From Akkermansiaceae bacterium (GTDB taxonomy: Bacteria > Verrucomicrobiota > Verrucomicrobiia > Verrucomicrobiales > Akkermansiaceae): a stretch of 56,771 nucleotides of DNA. Shown here one piece after another: positions 10,113 to 19,135 of this stretch; position 1 is the first letter of the stretch; every line of letters starts with the position of its first letter. Location of the stretch: NCBI GenBank assembly GCA_022424905.1, contig JAKMGP010000185.1, positions 1-56,771 of the forward strand. The letters are read 5' to 3'. The notes below the pieces were generated by a model. The model made no database searches. It saw only the letters and a list, made by a program, of their open reading frames with translations, and was not told where the DNA came from. Position numbers and translations under genes: made by a program.

Positions 10113-11822
10113 CTAGAGATTACCTTTTTTAAGTTCTTTGACGGCATAATCCGCAGCACGCGCGGTAAGAGCCATGTAGGTAAGCGAGGGGTTTTGGCAA
10201 CCCGCGGAAACCATAGCAGAGCCATCCGTGCAAAAAACGTTCTTAGCTCCCCAAACCTGATTGTGTTGGTTGAGGACGGATTCCTTTTCCGAGCTACCCA
10301 TGCGAGCTGTTCCCATCTCGTGAATACCGAGACCAATATTTGGTTTACGATTGAAGGTTCGAACTTTTTTTGCGCCCACAGCTTCAAGCATTTCACCGGC
10401 GTCGGTCATCATGTCTTCACGCATATTCAACTCATTCTGCTGAAATTCGGCATCAGCGACGACAAGGGGAAGTCCCCATTTATCTGTTTTATCCTTACTA
10501 AGTGAAATGCGATTATTTTCGTAAGGAAGGCACTCTCCAAAGCCGCCAACAAAAAGTCCCCATGGCCCGAAGGAAGTAAGCTCTTTCTTGAAATCTGCCC
10601 CGAAGCCATCGATCCAGCGATTCCACTTGGCACGCATTCCGCCGCCTTGATAACCGAAACCGCGAAGGTAATCACCTTTAGCTTTCTCGTTGAAGTTACG
10701 GAACCGAGGGATGTAAAACCCGTTAGGACGACGACCGTAATGGATCTTGTCCTGATGAGTTTCGAGGCTGGCGCTAGCTCCGGCCCCAAGGTGGTGATCC
10801 ATGAGATATCCGCCGAGCGAGCCACTTTCGTCCATCCCATCTGGAAACCGCTTCGATTGAGAATTCATCAGAATGGCAGTCGAGGCTACGGTGGACGCAT
10901 TCAGGAAGATGATTTTGGCAAAGTATTCGATTGTTTCGAAGGTAATCTCGTCAATAAGCCTCACCCCAATCGCTTTCTCGGCCTTGTCATCGTAGATCAC
11001 AGAGTGAACGATCGAATGGGGTCGGAGCGTCATCTTATTTGTATTGGCAGCAGCTTTCAAGGTCGCGGCCTGACTACTGAAGTAAGCTCCAAACGGACAA
11101 CCGCGGCGGCAAAGGTTTCTATACTGACAGCTTGCACGACCGAGTGCGATTTGCTCTTTGGTTGGCGCGGTTAAGTGAGCAACTCGTCCGGGAATGAGGG
11201 TGCGACCCTTCCATTTTGCTTGGATAGCGGCCTTAAGGTCTAACTCTGGAGGAGTAAGATCCATCGGTGGCTGGAATTCACCATCGGGGAGTTGAGCTAG
11301 ACCCTCCTCAGAGCCACTAATCCCCGCAAATTTTTCAACGTAAGAATACCAAGGAGCGAGTTCCTCGTAGGAAATAGGCCAGGGGATAGAGATACCCTCC
11401 TTTGCATTGGCCTCCATGTCGAGGGGGCTGAGGCGATAAGATTGTTTACCCCACATGAGTGATCGTCCTCCCGTGTGGTATCCTCGCATCCAGTCAAACC
11501 GTTTATTTTCCTCGTAAGGATGGTCTTCATCGTCAACGAAAAGATACGAGGCTTCAGGCCGTACGGTGTAACCCGTACGTGCCTGCTTGCTTTGTTGCTT
11601 GAGCATGTCGCGCGACGGCCTGTTCATCCAATTCAATTGCCATGGCATTGAGTTGGCAGTCTTATAATCGGCGATGTGCTTGATATCGTGACCGCGCTCA
11701 AGGACAAGGGTATTGAGCCCTTTTTCGGTAAGCTCTTTGGCAGCCCAACCACCCGACATTCCAGAGCCAACAACAATGGCATCGAAAGTGTGGGATGCTT
11801 TCCCTCTAGTATTTACATTCAT
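10113..11822 (-). CDS. FAD-dependent GMC-type sugar dehydrogenase, large subunit with probable 3Fe-4S cluster
   Basis: The 569-residue protein starts with a Rossmann FAD-binding motif (VVGSGMSGG, 17-25) and ends with the GMC C-terminal domain. The candidate catalytic pair is His501 in IHEMGTARMG and Asn544 in CQNPSLT. Cysteines 232, 238 and 242 form C-x5-C-x3-C, the spacing that binds a 3Fe-4S cluster in the alpha subunit of FAD glucose dehydrogenase and glucoside 3-dehydrogenases. It has no signal peptide, so export would depend on the Tat signal of its partner, encoded 21 bases upstream. The likely reaction is oxidation of a sugar hydroxyl, possibly C3 of a glycoside, with electrons passed to a cytochrome. 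No cytochrome c gene is visible nearby. Gluconate or sorbitol dehydrogenase activity is an alternative. Confidence 0.87.
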   Translation of the reverse strand: MNVNTRGKASHTFDAIVVGSGMSGGWAAKELTEKGLNTLVLERGHDIKHIADYKTANSMPWQLNWMNRPSRDMLKQQSKQARTGYTVRPEASYLFVDDEDHPYEENKRFDWMRGYHTGGRSLMWGKQSYRLSPLDMEANAKEGISIPWPISYEELAPWYSYVEKFAGISGSEEGLAQLPDGEFQPPMDLTPPELDLKAAIQAKWKGRTLIPGRVAHLTAPTKEQIALGRASCQYRNLCRRGCPFGAYFSSQAATLKAAANTNKMTLRPHSIVHSVIYDDKAEKAIGVRLIDEITFETIEYFAKIIFLNASTVASTAILMNSQSKRFPDGMDESGSLGGYLMDHHLGAGASASLETHQDKIHYGRRPNGFYIPRFRNFNEKAKGDYLRGFGYQGGGMRAKWNRWIDGFGADFKKELTSFGPWGLFVGGFGECLPYENNRISLSKDKTDKWGLPLVVADAEFQQNELNMREDMMTDAGEMLEAVGAKKVRTFNRKPNIGLGIHEMGTARMGSSEKESVLNQHNQVWGAKNVFCTDGSAMVSAGCQNPSLTYMALTARAADYAVKELKKGNL

Positions 11823-11843
11823 TTCCTTTACTTTCGCCTTCGA

Positions 11844-12422
11844 TCACATTGCCCAAGCCTTTTGGCCGGGTTTCAAGGGCATTGAAGCGACCCACTTACC
11901 TGGAACAAAAACAAGCTCGAGAGCTTCGGTGGCTCCGACTTCCGAGCTGCAGTAGCAAAATTTAGTAAGATCTTTGAATTGCTCGAGAAATGTTCGGCGG
12001 GGTTGCTTTCCTTCCTTTTGGGCCTTCCGCTTAAAAGCAATTGTCTCCTTATTCATCTTTGTCAGGAATCTAACCTGCTCTTCTCCACTGAGTTGTCCAA
12101 TGTCTTTGCCGTGCTCTTCTTGGCAGCGATTCATCAGATCCGAAAGCCCCTTGATGATCACCTCTTGATCCGCTTCTTCGAGGCAGTCCTTAACGATGAC
12201 TTCAATCCAGCCCGGGACTCCAGCATCGATCGCGCCAGGGGTATCAGTTCGCGGGATGATGGCTTCGGCGATGAGTGCAACTTGAGCTCGTTGCCCAGGT
12301 CGGAAGAAAGTTAGCTCAGCGGGATCAAAGGGTTCACCCATTTTCGCGAAGGCACTTTCTGGAAGAGCGATACTTCCCCCCATCGAGGCGGCCATCATTT
12401 TCATTAATTCTCTGCGTTCCAT
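11844..12422 (-). CDS. Gluconate 2-dehydrogenase subunit 3 family protein, Tat-exported partner of the GMC dehydrogenase
   Basis: The 192-residue protein begins with a twin-arginine signal (R3-R4 in MERRELMKMMAA, followed by a hydrophobic stretch ending near SAFA). The mature part contains FRPGQRAQVALIAEAIIPRTDTPGAIDAG, a hallmark of the gluconate 2-dehydrogenase subunit 3 family. In known complexes this small subunit carries the folded FAD subunit through the Tat pathway. It lies 21 bases upstream of the GMC subunit gene and is the first gene of the minus-strand carbohydrate run. The 203-base region between it and proS should hold the promoter, but I see no convincing -35/-10 pair and no clear Shine-Dalgarno sequence. 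Confidence 0.88.
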   Translation of the reverse strand: MERRELMKMMAASMGGSIALPESAFAKMGEPFDPAELTFFRPGQRAQVALIAEAIIPRTDTPGAIDAGVPGWIEVIVKDCLEEADQEVIIKGLSDLMNRCQEEHGKDIGQLSGEEQVRFLTKMNKETIAFKRKAQKEGKQPRRTFLEQFKDLTKFCYCSSEVGATEALELVFVPGKWVASMPLKPGQKAWAM

Positions 12423-12625
12423 GGTATTCTATTCTTCAAGTGTGAGGGGCGCGCAAAAAATGATCGAGCAGAAATGCCATGTTAGGATTTTTATTTCGTT
12501 CACTTCTCCTTCAAAGCCTTTGATCTTTTAACGCCCATGTTCACATCGGCTTAAAGGGTTTGCTATAAACTGGGGCACTTTAACGAAGCGGGACCTTCAC
12601 TGTTAAGTTGGTGTTATTTTCCCCA

Positions 12626-14149
12626 CTAGTAGCTTCGTCCCCAAATCGCGCGCGATTTGGTTGGTTTGCCAGTCATAAAGCAAGGAGTATCAGGTTCATC
12701 TTGCCGATCGATGGGAAGGCAACGAATCGTAATCTTGAGCCTTTTAGAAATCTCTTCTTCCTCCTCACGCGTCCCAGCCCATGGCGTAACAAGCCAGCCG
12801 GGGTTTGGATTAGAATCTTCCCAATGCTTCTCAAAATAAGCGAGGTCCGTGCACGCGGTAATGTTTTCATCTCTAAATCGGCGAGCTCGATCAAGCAGCG
12901 ACGTGTGAATGTCGTCTATAATTTCGACTACTCCGAGAAGGAATTCCTCTTGGCTGATGAAGCTCTTTTCGTTGGGAGTCTGATCGCGTCGCTGGAGACA
13001 GACTTTTCCCTCCTCAAGATCTCGAGGTCCGATTTCAACTCGAAGCGGGACACCTTTTTTGACCCACTCCCATTTCTTTACGCCTCCGCCCAGATCGCGC
13101 TTATCAACATGGACCCGAAGGGGCTCCTTTCCGTAACAATGATCGCGGAGCTGTGTCGCAAGAGCTTCGCATGCCTCTATGATGGCATTACGTGAATCCT
13201 CTTTTGGTGTGACTGGAACAATCACAATTTGCTGGGGTGCGATTCTAGGTGGGAGAACTAGACCATCATCATCCGAGTGAGCCATGATAAGGGTTCCAAC
13301 AAGACGAGTAGAGACCCCCCAAGAAGTTGTGTGAACATGTTGTTCCTTGTTGTCACGATCCACAAATGTGATGTCTTGAGCCTTTGCAAAATTTTGCCCG
13401 AGATAGTGGGAGGTTCCAGCTTGAATCGCCTTTTTATCCTGCACCATAGCTTCAACAGTTAGGGTGGACTCGGCGCCAGGGAAACGTTCAGCCTCAGTTT
13501 TTTCTCCCATAATCACAGGGATCGCTAGAAGGTCTTGAAGAGCATCGGCATAGAGTTGATGGATCATCTTGGTTTCTTCTAAAGCCTCTGCCTTAGTCTC
13601 GTGGGCAGTGTGGCCTTCTTGCCAAAGGAATTCAGCCGTTCGAAGAAAAAGGCGTGGGCGCATTTCCCATCGCATAACGTTAGCCCACTGATTGATCAGA
13701 AGCGGAAGGTCGCGGTAGGAATTGGTCCAGCGAGAAAAAGCGGCACCAATAATGGTTTCAGAAGTAGGGCGAATGACGTAAGGTTCGGCAAGTTTGCCGG
13801 TCGGAACCATCTTAGTTTTCCCGGTTTCAGGGTCTTTCTCGGTCTCAAGTCGGTGGTGGGTGACTACTGCGCATTCTGTCGCGAAACCTTCAGCATGCTC
13901 AGCTTCTTTTTCAAGATAGGAAAGCGGAATCAAAAGGGGGAAATAAGCATTTTGATGCCCGGTCGCTTTGAATCGTCCATCAAGATCACGCTGGATTGCT
14001 TCCCAAATCGCAAAGCCCCATGGCTTGATGACCATGCATCCGCGGGTCTCGGAATTTTCCGCAAGATCGGCAGCGCGGACAACTTGTTGATACCACTCGG
14101 GAAAGTTCTCCGTTCGCGTGGGTGTGATTGCATTTTTTGGCTTTGCCAT
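12626..14149 (-). CDS. proS: Prolyl-tRNA synthetase, type 3 (archaeal/eukaryotic-like)
   Basis: This cytoplasmic class II synthetase charges tRNA(Pro). The 507-residue length, the lack of the editing domain inserted in the Escherichia coli type, and the terminal tyrosine (ends AIWGRSY) mark the archaeal/eukaryotic-like form. Class II motif 2 is visible in NVMRWEMRPRLFLRTAEF, followed by FLWQEGHTAHETKAEA. Motif 3 lies in VGTLIMAHSDDDGLVLPPRIAP. The anticodon-binding domain follows (IVIVPVTPKED onwards). The opening segment WYQQVVRAADLAENSETRGCMVIKPWG fits the family, so the ATG at 14149 is secure. The gene is divergent from the argA-like gene across 123 bases and stands alone. Confidence 0.97.
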   Translation of the reverse strand: MAKPKNAITPTRTENFPEWYQQVVRAADLAENSETRGCMVIKPWGFAIWEAIQRDLDGRFKATGHQNAYFPLLIPLSYLEKEAEHAEGFATECAVVTHHRLETEKDPETGKTKMVPTGKLAEPYVIRPTSETIIGAAFSRWTNSYRDLPLLINQWANVMRWEMRPRLFLRTAEFLWQEGHTAHETKAEALEETKMIHQLYADALQDLLAIPVIMGEKTEAERFPGAESTLTVEAMVQDKKAIQAGTSHYLGQNFAKAQDITFVDRDNKEQHVHTTSWGVSTRLVGTLIMAHSDDDGLVLPPRIAPQQIVIVPVTPKEDSRNAIIEACEALATQLRDHCYGKEPLRVHVDKRDLGGGVKKWEWVKKGVPLRVEIGPRDLEEGKVCLQRRDQTPNEKSFISQEEFLLGVVEIIDDIHTSLLDRARRFRDENITACTDLAYFEKHWEDSNPNPGWLVTPWAGTREEEEEISKRLKITIRCLPIDRQDEPDTPCFMTGKPTKSRAIWGRSY

Positions 14150-14272
14150 TACGCGCGCAGGATTAGGGAAAGTCCCAGCAAGGCAAAGGAAAAACGAGGT
14201 TTGGATTCAGAGAAGATTAGCAGATTGATGCAGCGCCTTGCCAATTTGATTGTGATTTTCTAAAGTGTCGAC

Positions 14273-15310
14273 GTGCAAAGCGATCTTCGCGCCGTTCTCC
14301 AATACGTCCCGTTCTTCCGTGGAAAGATCTTCGTGTTAGTGATCGACGCTGCTAGGATGCCGGAACTGGCTCTCGCAGAATCCCTTCTTGATCTAATTGC
14401 GCTCCAGCAAATTGGGGTGAAGTTAGTGCTAGTCTCTGTCGGGACTGGCAAAGCTCAGATTGAACAACTCTTGATAGATGGTGAGCTGAAGTGGCAGTCA
14501 ACTGAGTTCGAAAAAGATCAAGTTGAATCAATTTTGAATCGTGGTCAATTGGCTCTGATACAGGAGTCTGAACTGGAAAATCTCGGAAATGAGTTAGTCG
14601 AATTTGCGAGTTCGCTAGGGGCCTTTAAGTTGATTGTGTTTCTTTCGGAGCAGGTTTCAGGTGGGAATGCCATTTCAAGCGAGGATGCTCGCAAGTGGCA
14701 AGGTGAGGGGCAAGCCATCTTGCACCGCGCTGCTGAAGTTTGTATTCTCGGTGTTCCCCGTGTTCATCTCCTGAACGAGAATCATCAGGGCGTGCTGATG
14801 GACGAGCTTTTCTCGAATGAAGGTGTCGGGGTGATGGTTTACGCCGACGACTATCTTTCCATCCGGCCGATTGCCCCCGACGATATTTCAGAACTTCTTG
14901 CAATGGTAGGACGTTCCATGCGTGATTCCCACCTTGTTCCACGTTCTTACGAAGAAATTGAAAATTCGCTCGATGACTTTCTCGTAATGACGATTGATGG
15001 CAATGTGGTGGGGTGCGTAGCATTACATTGCTTGGTCGATCCCAAATGCGCTGAGATCGCCTGCCTCTACGTCAAACAAAGTCATGGCGGTCAGGGTTAT
15101 GGCCAATTACTTGTAAAAGCTGCCGAACAGCGTGCTCTTGAAATGGGAATCCCTTGGGTTTTTGCGCTCAGCACTCGGGCAATCGATTTTTTCCTAGATC
15201 AGTTGGGATATGAGTCCTGTCCAATCGAAGTAATACCAGCATCCCGGCAGGAAAGACTGAGATCGACCAATCGGGAATCTTTGGTAATTCGCAAGACTAT
15301 ATCCTCATAA
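14273..15310 (+). CDS. argA: N-acetylglutamate synthase-like protein (amino-acid kinase-like plus GNAT domains)
   Basis: The protein probably acetylates glutamate from acetyl-CoA, the first step of arginine synthesis. Residues 1-190 align with the amino-acid-kinase-like part of ArgA: VPFFRGKIFVLVID at the start and HRAAEVCILGVPRVHLLN to GVLMDELFSNEGVGVMVY at the end. Residues 195-345 are the GNAT acetyltransferase (ACLYVKQSHGGQGYGQLL, then LSTRAIDFFLDQLGYE). At 345 residues it is about 100 shorter than E. coli ArgA, with the loss inside the kinase-like domain that normally binds arginine. The acetyl-CoA loop reads GGQGYG, with Gly where Arg or Gln is usual. The start is GTG at 14273. The stop is one base from the stop of the convergent DUF4340 gene. 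Confidence 0.82.
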   Translation: MQSDLRAVLQYVPFFRGKIFVLVIDAARMPELALAESLLDLIALQQIGVKLVLVSVGTGKAQIEQLLIDGELKWQSTEFEKDQVESILNRGQLALIQESELENLGNELVEFASSLGAFKLIVFLSEQVSGGNAISSEDARKWQGEGQAILHRAAEVCILGVPRVHLLNENHQGVLMDELFSNEGVGVMVYADDYLSIRPIAPDDISELLAMVGRSMRDSHLVPRSYEEIENSLDDFLVMTIDGNVVGCVALHCLVDPKCAEIACLYVKQSHGGQGYGQLLVKAAEQRALEMGIPWVFALSTRAIDFFLDQLGYESCPIEVIPASRQERLRSTNRESLVIRKTISS

Positions 15311-15311
15311 A

Positions 15312-17552
15312 CTATTTTTCGAGAAGCCCTGCAGACAATCGCTGAACAGTTTGGGAATCAATGAGGAAATAACTCGGATTTGTATCAGTCTTCCCGAAGA
15401 GAAGCTTGTTCGATTGGCCCTCGATAATTTTTGAGATTTTAAGTTCGCGTTGCACTGTTCCGATCGGTTTCCCGTTATCATCGATCTCCTCAACTAGAAC
15501 CGCAATCACAAGATCGGGTTCGATGAGTCGGCTTGCTGCATCCTCGACTACGGGGCCAATCCATTTCTTGACCTCAATATCTGTAAGCTTCTTGAGGAGT
15601 TTCTCGGCTTTATTTATGTTGAGAAGCGCGGTGACATTCTTATTTGATCGAGTTGCTGACCATTCGGAGGCATAGAAGTTATAACTGAGATTTAGGGGGG
15701 GCTCGCCTTTTTTCTTAATGGAGAGACCATTAACCTCAAATCGATTAATATTCCAAAGGCGTTCTCCTCTCCATTGGTAGGCTTCAAGTGGCATCTGGCC
15801 AATAACTTCTGCACCAATTTCAATCACGTGGGGAGTATAATCTCCCTGTTCGTCGAGCCGGTTTACGAAAAAATGTCGCGCGTTTACCTTTCCTAGATGG
15901 AGGCTGACATCGTTAAAGTTAATCACCTTAGGCTTGTCGAGACCCAGCAACTCCAGTCCAGTTGCACGGCTGTTTAAGTTATTACCAGGACGGGCTACGA
16001 TTTGCAGTTCGGGGGGTTTCTGGCCTTGCAATCCTGCCTCGTAAGCTTCTTCAGAGATCTCTAGCGGACGACCGTTGTTTGCGCGACGAGCAAAGTATTG
16101 AGGGCGGAGTTTTTCGCCGACAACGAAGTTTGCCGTTTTGCTGTCTTTAAGATTGATTGAAATCTTTCGGATAGGTCGATCAAGACCGTATTCGGATGGA
16201 TCGGTTGAGGCGTCGTTCGTGAAACCTTTCACTTCATTTTTGAAAAGAGCCTGAAAGAGCTCGTTGATTTGGAAAATATTGGCAGGGCCATCGTATTTAG
16301 GTCCTCCTGAGGATCCGAGATCTTCATGCGATACCATTGCATACCACCGTCGTGCGCGCTCATGAGGATTCATCTCGAGGTCAAGGCCCACCTTACGACC
16401 CGTGAAGTCGCTAATCTTGATCGATTCCACCTGCCTAACCTGAAGGGAAGTCATTGTCCGGCTACGAATTGAATTCACGCTGCGGGGAATGTTATCAAGA
16501 ATAGTCCCTGGTCCTTTTGGAACCAAAAGAACGGCTGATCGTTTTTTATCGGGCGCTTCCGAGACGACCACCGGAATCGTCGAAACTTGATCATTTTCTG
16601 GCGGATAAAATATCGCTCTGACCGGGTTACTCAGGGAGCCATCTGGGAGAATGTATCGAACGCTAATCGTGTAATCAATATTTTCTGGGAGAGGGTCGGG
16701 AAGTGCGAGAGCTGATTCATCGAGAACCGCGTTTGCTTGAAGGGCCGCTAAGCCTCCAAGAATCTTAGCGATTGTTGCGGGACTGCTTGCAAGTTCGTAG
16801 GGTTTCGTGATCTTCCACTCATCGTTTTTGGAAAGACCTTCCCGCTTTATCGTTATTTCGGAGTTTTTCTCTATGAAAGTAATTTCTCCAGCAAAGGCCG
16901 GGGAGTTGTAAAAGACTCTATGGTCTCGAAATAGCCGCAATCCCCCAGAGAAGAGGTCCCTCATTTTCACGGTCCTTAGCTTAGGATCCGCGAAGTCGGA
17001 GCAGACATAAAGGTAGCTTTCTTCACCCCCTTCCGCCGGTTGTATGATGAGAGTTGGGAAACTTGGAGGAGCTTTTGTTGGATCTTCGGATTTAAAGTTG
17101 GGGTCAAAGCCGCGCCAGCTTGTATATCGACCCATCTTGAAGTGGCACAGGGTTCCCCCTTTTTTATCAAATAACTCGACCTCGATTTTATCCTTTCTGA
17201 GTCCAAATTCAGCTAGATCTTCTACGTCGTCACGCTCGATCACATCTTCAATTTGCAGGCGGGCCGCAAAATCAATGAGCGAACGAACAGTGCGTGCGTC
17301 GGCATAGTCATCCCACGGCTCTTTAATACGCCAAACTCCACCGGCCTTGATGATTTCAGCACGGGTTCCATCGCTATTGAGAATATGGATGCCTCCCACG
17401 TTAGCTGGATCGAATTGATAAACATTTTCCCCAGACTTCAGTGGGGGAGCCCCCATGATGAAGTCTAAATTACCATGCCGTTGGTGCATCACTGCGAGAA
17501 ACCCCAAACTAGCAGTGATAAGGCTTATAAAAAGGGTGGGGAGAACTCTCAT
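15312..17552 (-). CDS. DUF4340 membrane-anchored protein, last gene of a Gld-like ABC transporter operon
   Basis: I choose the ATG at 17552 (746 residues). The protein then opens with one membrane helix (MRVLPTLFISLITASLGFLAVM), and the gene sits 11 bases after the stop of the GldG-like gene. The longer frame to 17585 would overlap that gene. The rest is predicted periplasmic and shows repeated DUF4340 units, such as VYQFDPANVGGIHIL and then GGVWRIKEPWDDYADARTVRSLIDFAARLQIEDVIE-type segments in the N-terminal part, with similar beta-rich units later. DUF4340 proteins commonly follow GldG-type genes in PVC bacteria and are thought to work with that transporter, but their biochemical role is not known. 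There is no visible terminator before the convergent argA-like gene. Confidence 0.85.
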   Translation of the reverse strand: MRVLPTLFISLITASLGFLAVMHQRHGNLDFIMGAPPLKSGENVYQFDPANVGGIHILNSDGTRAEIIKAGGVWRIKEPWDDYADARTVRSLIDFAARLQIEDVIERDDVEDLAEFGLRKDKIEVELFDKKGGTLCHFKMGRYTSWRGFDPNFKSEDPTKAPPSFPTLIIQPAEGGEESYLYVCSDFADPKLRTVKMRDLFSGGLRLFRDHRVFYNSPAFAGEITFIEKNSEITIKREGLSKNDEWKITKPYELASSPATIAKILGGLAALQANAVLDESALALPDPLPENIDYTISVRYILPDGSLSNPVRAIFYPPENDQVSTIPVVVSEAPDKKRSAVLLVPKGPGTILDNIPRSVNSIRSRTMTSLQVRQVESIKISDFTGRKVGLDLEMNPHERARRWYAMVSHEDLGSSGGPKYDGPANIFQINELFQALFKNEVKGFTNDASTDPSEYGLDRPIRKISINLKDSKTANFVVGEKLRPQYFARRANNGRPLEISEEAYEAGLQGQKPPELQIVARPGNNLNSRATGLELLGLDKPKVINFNDVSLHLGKVNARHFFVNRLDEQGDYTPHVIEIGAEVIGQMPLEAYQWRGERLWNINRFEVNGLSIKKKGEPPLNLSYNFYASEWSATRSNKNVTALLNINKAEKLLKKLTDIEVKKWIGPVVEDAASRLIEPDLVIAVLVEEIDDNGKPIGTVQRELKISKIIEGQSNKLLFGKTDTNPSYFLIDSQTVQRLSAGLLEK

Positions 17553-17563
17553 GTGAAAGAAGA

Positions 17564-19123
17564 TTAAGCGCGGCGTATATTCCAAACAAACAACGCAGTC
17601 AGGAATAGACCGACTGGAATGAAAAAGAGGACGATATTACCGAGGAATTTCACCTCATCCTTAATTAGATTAAGTTTTCGTCGCTGCAGGGTTCTCGGCC
17701 CAATCCCTATTAATTCTTCACGCCCAAGAAGCCAATAAGTTGAGTTTTTCACAAAGTCGAGCTGCTCGTTACCCAGACGGGTAGGATCTAAGAAGTCAGA
17801 GGTCGAGAGAACGATCATTTTCGAGATATTGGGTGCTGTATTATCGGCATTAGCATTACCTCGGATAACGGCGGCGCCTATCGAGAGGGGACCGCTGTAG
17901 TCAGCATCATCGTCATATTTCGGATTTCCTTCTTTGTAGTTAGTCTCGCCCCAGAAATCAGCCGCTGTCTCAATGAGACTGTATGCTTGGATTCGGTTGG
18001 TCACGAGATCTTCGGCACCCTCCCTAACCTCAAGGCTGCCTACACGCCCTTCAAAAGGAACAGATTTCATCTCTAGATTTTGATTAATGCCAAGTCCGGC
18101 GCCTGCTGTAAAAGTAGCGAGAACTTGATTCTCAGTCCGGCCATTCCGGGTGCGAATAATCCGATCATCGCGCGGAGTCACACCATTTTTGCGCAAGAAG
18201 GCCCGCAAATTAACAGGTCGGGCAGTTGGGTTTAGGTATGCGATAATCGATGATGAAGGACGTTTCCAGTAGTTCTCAAGGACATCAATTTCATTGCGCT
18301 CGAAATCATATTCGGGTGCCACGATAACCAGCCCCTCAGCATTGTCGGGAATCTTGTCGATCTGAGAAATCTTGAGGGGAAGTAGAAGGACATTTTGCTT
18401 TTGCAAAGCTTCACTGATGACCTGTAGAGGTGATCCAGAAACAGTAACCTCCAGGTCGCTTTTGTCTTCAACAAGATACATGATGCGAGGTTTTCCCTCG
18501 ATCGCAGATTGCAGCATTGAACTGAGTAGGTCCTCATCTTGATAGCCAACTAACCGTCTTTGGTTGTTCGCATCGGTCCGATTAATCACCATCGAACTTG
18601 CAGGGAGATAACGCAAATGACTAGTCACGTCTTCGGTCGCCTCGATTGACCTAGCTGCTGCTCCCTGTCGGGCGTCGATAATGAAGATGTCATCCTCAAA
18701 AAGCCTATCGGCCAGCAGGTCGCCATAATTATTTTGAATCTCAAATGCGCGATCTTTGTCTCGGATGGGATCGAGGTATTCTAGTTTGACTTTACCGTTT
18801 GAGAGCCGTTCATATTCCTGGACGACCGGTCGAAGACGGGAGTAGTGAGGGGAGGTTTTCCGGAGTGCAGCAATGATCTTGATTGGCATTTCCCGCTCCT
18901 GCACACCCGACGAGACGAGAAGCTTTCGGGTTGCGTCTGAAAGAGTGAAATCGTTGCTCTGAGTTAGATCGAATCGCGTGTGGTAAGTTAACGTGAGGTA
19001 GTAAATCGAGCTCAGTGAAAGGAGCGCAAAAATCACCTGGAGAATTGCGCGTAACCCCAACCCCAGCCGCCTAACGGGTTGGGGCGGTGGCGCCATATCA
19101 AAATTGGAATCTGTATCAGCCAT
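17564..19123 (-). CDS. GldG-like ABC transporter auxiliary component
   Basis: The start is the ATG at 19123 (519 residues); an in-frame TTG at 19135 lies next to the preceding stop and is less likely. The layout is an N-terminal helix (about 24-46), a large periplasmic domain and a C-terminal helix near the end (IVLFFIPVGLFLTALFVW). The domain matches the ABC-type uncharacterised transport/GldG family: TLSDATRKLL followed by IKIIAALRKTSPHYSRLRPVVQEYERLSNGKVKLEYLDP, then a later EGLVIVAPEYDF strand. In Flavobacterium, GldA, GldF and GldG form an ABC complex needed for gliding. In Verrucomicrobiota the role is unproven and may concern cell envelope or protein export. The gene lies 12 bases after the permease gene. 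Confidence 0.88.
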   Translation of the reverse strand: MADTDSNFDMAPPPQPVRRLGLGLRAILQVIFALLSLSSIYYLTLTYHTRFDLTQSNDFTLSDATRKLLVSSGVQEREMPIKIIAALRKTSPHYSRLRPVVQEYERLSNGKVKLEYLDPIRDKDRAFEIQNNYGDLLADRLFEDDIFIIDARQGAAARSIEATEDVTSHLRYLPASSMVINRTDANNQRRLVGYQDEDLLSSMLQSAIEGKPRIMYLVEDKSDLEVTVSGSPLQVISEALQKQNVLLLPLKISQIDKIPDNAEGLVIVAPEYDFERNEIDVLENYWKRPSSSIIAYLNPTARPVNLRAFLRKNGVTPRDDRIIRTRNGRTENQVLATFTAGAGLGINQNLEMKSVPFEGRVGSLEVREGAEDLVTNRIQAYSLIETAADFWGETNYKEGNPKYDDDADYSGPLSIGAAVIRGNANADNTAPNISKMIVLSTSDFLDPTRLGNEQLDFVKNSTYWLLGREELIGIGPRTLQRRKLNLIKDEVKFLGNIVLFFIPVGLFLTALFVWNIRRA

Positions 19124-19135
19124 AGTCGCTAGCAA

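Noticed and set aside
12423..12625. Promoter for the gluconate dehydrogenase-like operon
   Set aside because: Candidate boxes (TTGAAG with a 15-base spacer) are too far from consensus to report.
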